Of a stretch of 8,710 bases of DNA, positions 8,322-8,710 are shown piece by piece; the first letter of the stretch is position 1, and each line of letters begins with the position of its first letter. The stretch spans positions 1 to 8,710 of the forward strand of contig CAJGDE010000081.1 of the NCBI GenBank assembly GCA_904502135.1, given 5' to 3'. The notes beneath the pieces are model-generated. The model was not told the origin of the DNA. It worked only from the letters and a program-made list of their open reading frames with translations, and ran no database searches. The stretch is from Kiritimatiellia bacterium. GTDB lineage: Bacteria > Verrucomicrobiota > Kiritimatiellia > RFP12 > UBA1067. The translations under genes were made by a program, and so were the position numbers.

Positions 8322-8343
8322 GGCGGGCTGAAATCAGCCCGCC
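8322..8343 (-). terminator. Second tandem hairpin, before the GH27 leader
   Basis: A perfect inverted repeat GGCGGGCTG / CAGCCCGCC forms a 9-bp stem with a 4-nt loop (ATTT on the minus strand), only 4 nt beyond the first hairpin. On the minus strand it is followed by ATAGTTTATAAATAAAATAAG, which is AT-rich but lacks a T-run. It may terminate the upstream transcript, attenuate read-through into the GH27 gene, or be one unit of a REP-like pair. It ends about 33 nt before the GH27 start codon, so it would lie in the leader of any read-through mRNA. Confidence 0.5.
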
Positions 8344-8347
8344 TTTC

Positions 8348-8367
8348 GCGGCGTGATTACACGCCGC
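8348..8367 (-). terminator. Hairpin downstream of the partial gene (first of two)
   Basis: A perfect 8-bp inverted repeat (GCGGCGTG / CACGCCGC) with a 4-nt loop (TAAT on the minus strand) begins 24 nt after the stop of the partial gene. Its position suits a transcription terminator or mRNA 3'-end stabiliser. No U-tract follows it, so classical intrinsic termination is uncertain. A REP-like repeat is the alternative. Confidence 0.5.
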
Positions 8368-8391
8368 CTTACCGAAGATAAAAGCCAACGA

Positions 8392-8710
8392 TCATTTTTT
8401 CTTCGGAGCATTACGCATCACAACAGTTACAGACTGCACGCAGTTGGGGCCGACTTCAACATTCAAGCAGTCAAAACCGCTCTTGGGGCCCTCATAAGCG
8501 CCACCGCCAGCATAGCCGGTCTGAGTGTCCTCATAGGCTAACTCTTCCCAAAGCTTAGCTTCGCCCGGGACTTCGCGGCAGTCGATGTATTTCGGATCCT
8601 TAATGCGGGCAATGTGATACGTCGGCGCGGCAAACTGCTTACCGGGAACCGTAACCTTTATCTTCTCAGTCGTCTGCTTGGTGTTGACAATAACAAGGCA
8701 AAGTCTATGA
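8392..8710 (-). CDS. C-terminal end of an unidentified protein (5' end outside window)
   Basis: The frame is open from the window edge to a TGA at 8394-8392, giving the last 105 residues of a gene that begins outside the window. The visible part starts HRLCLVIVNTKQTTEKIKV and ends VVMRNAPKKK. It alternates hydrophobic and polar residues as in a beta-sandwich, has a Gly-rich turn (TGYAGGGAYEG), several Cys and a basic tail. This would suit the accessory C-terminal beta domain of a secreted glycoside hydrolase such as a GH5, GH30, GH39 or GH51 type, but no catalytic motif is visible and I do not recognise the family. Strand, codon use and position suggest it belongs to the same polysaccharide-utilisation cluster. 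The plus-strand frame over this stretch reads as a shadow. Confidence 0.8.
   Translation of the reverse strand, partial: HRLCLVIVNTKQTTEKIKVTVPGKQFAAPTYHIARIKDPKYIDCREVPGEAKLWEELAYEDTQTGYAGGGAYEGPKSGFDCLNVEVGPNCVQSVTVVMRNAPKKK

Overview
The window is a carbohydrate-degradation locus from a bacterium. Two complete genes and the 3' end of a third lie head to tail on the minus strand and fill almost all of it. Both complete proteins begin with Sec/SPase I signal peptides without a lipobox, so they are probably exported. There is no SusC/SusD pair, rRNA, tRNA, transposase or CRISPR array. Large multidomain secreted glycoside hydrolases, GH106-type and NPCBM modules, mid-range GC and a weak ribosome binding site would fit an uncultured gut or rumen member of the PVC group (Kiritimatiellota, Lentisphaerota or Verrucomicrobiota). 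That placement is inference only, because no phylogenetic marker is present.

Reading along the minus strand, from high to low coordinates: (1) 8710-8392 is the last 105 codons of an unidentified gene. (2) 8391-8289 is a spacer with two perfect tandem hairpins followed by an AT-rich leader. (3) 8288-6213 encodes a secreted GH27 alpha-galactosidase with an N-terminal NPCBM/CBM51-like module and an Ig-like linker domain. (4) A 40-nt AT-rich spacer carries a good Shine-Dalgarno for the next gene. (5) 6172-251 encodes a 1973-residue protein joining three catalytic modules: a GH20 beta-N-acetylhexosaminidase barrel, a full-length GH106-like (alpha-L-rhamnosidase type) module, and an SGNH/GDSL esterase with a C-terminal beta-sandwich. 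(6) 250-127 is AT-rich and shows nothing clear. (7) 126-1 is a sharply bounded, GC-rich, hairpin-rich block that may be a dispersed repeat.

The genes plausibly act together on one branched, O-acylated heteroglycan. The GH27 enzyme would remove terminal alpha-galactose, GH20 terminal beta-GlcNAc or GalNAc, the GH106-like module alpha-rhamnose or a related deoxysugar, and the SGNH module acyl esters. The most notable finds are the triple-catalytic fusion itself and its GH20 architecture: the usual N-terminal GH20b domain is missing before the barrel, while a segment resembling part of a GH20b domain appears after it.
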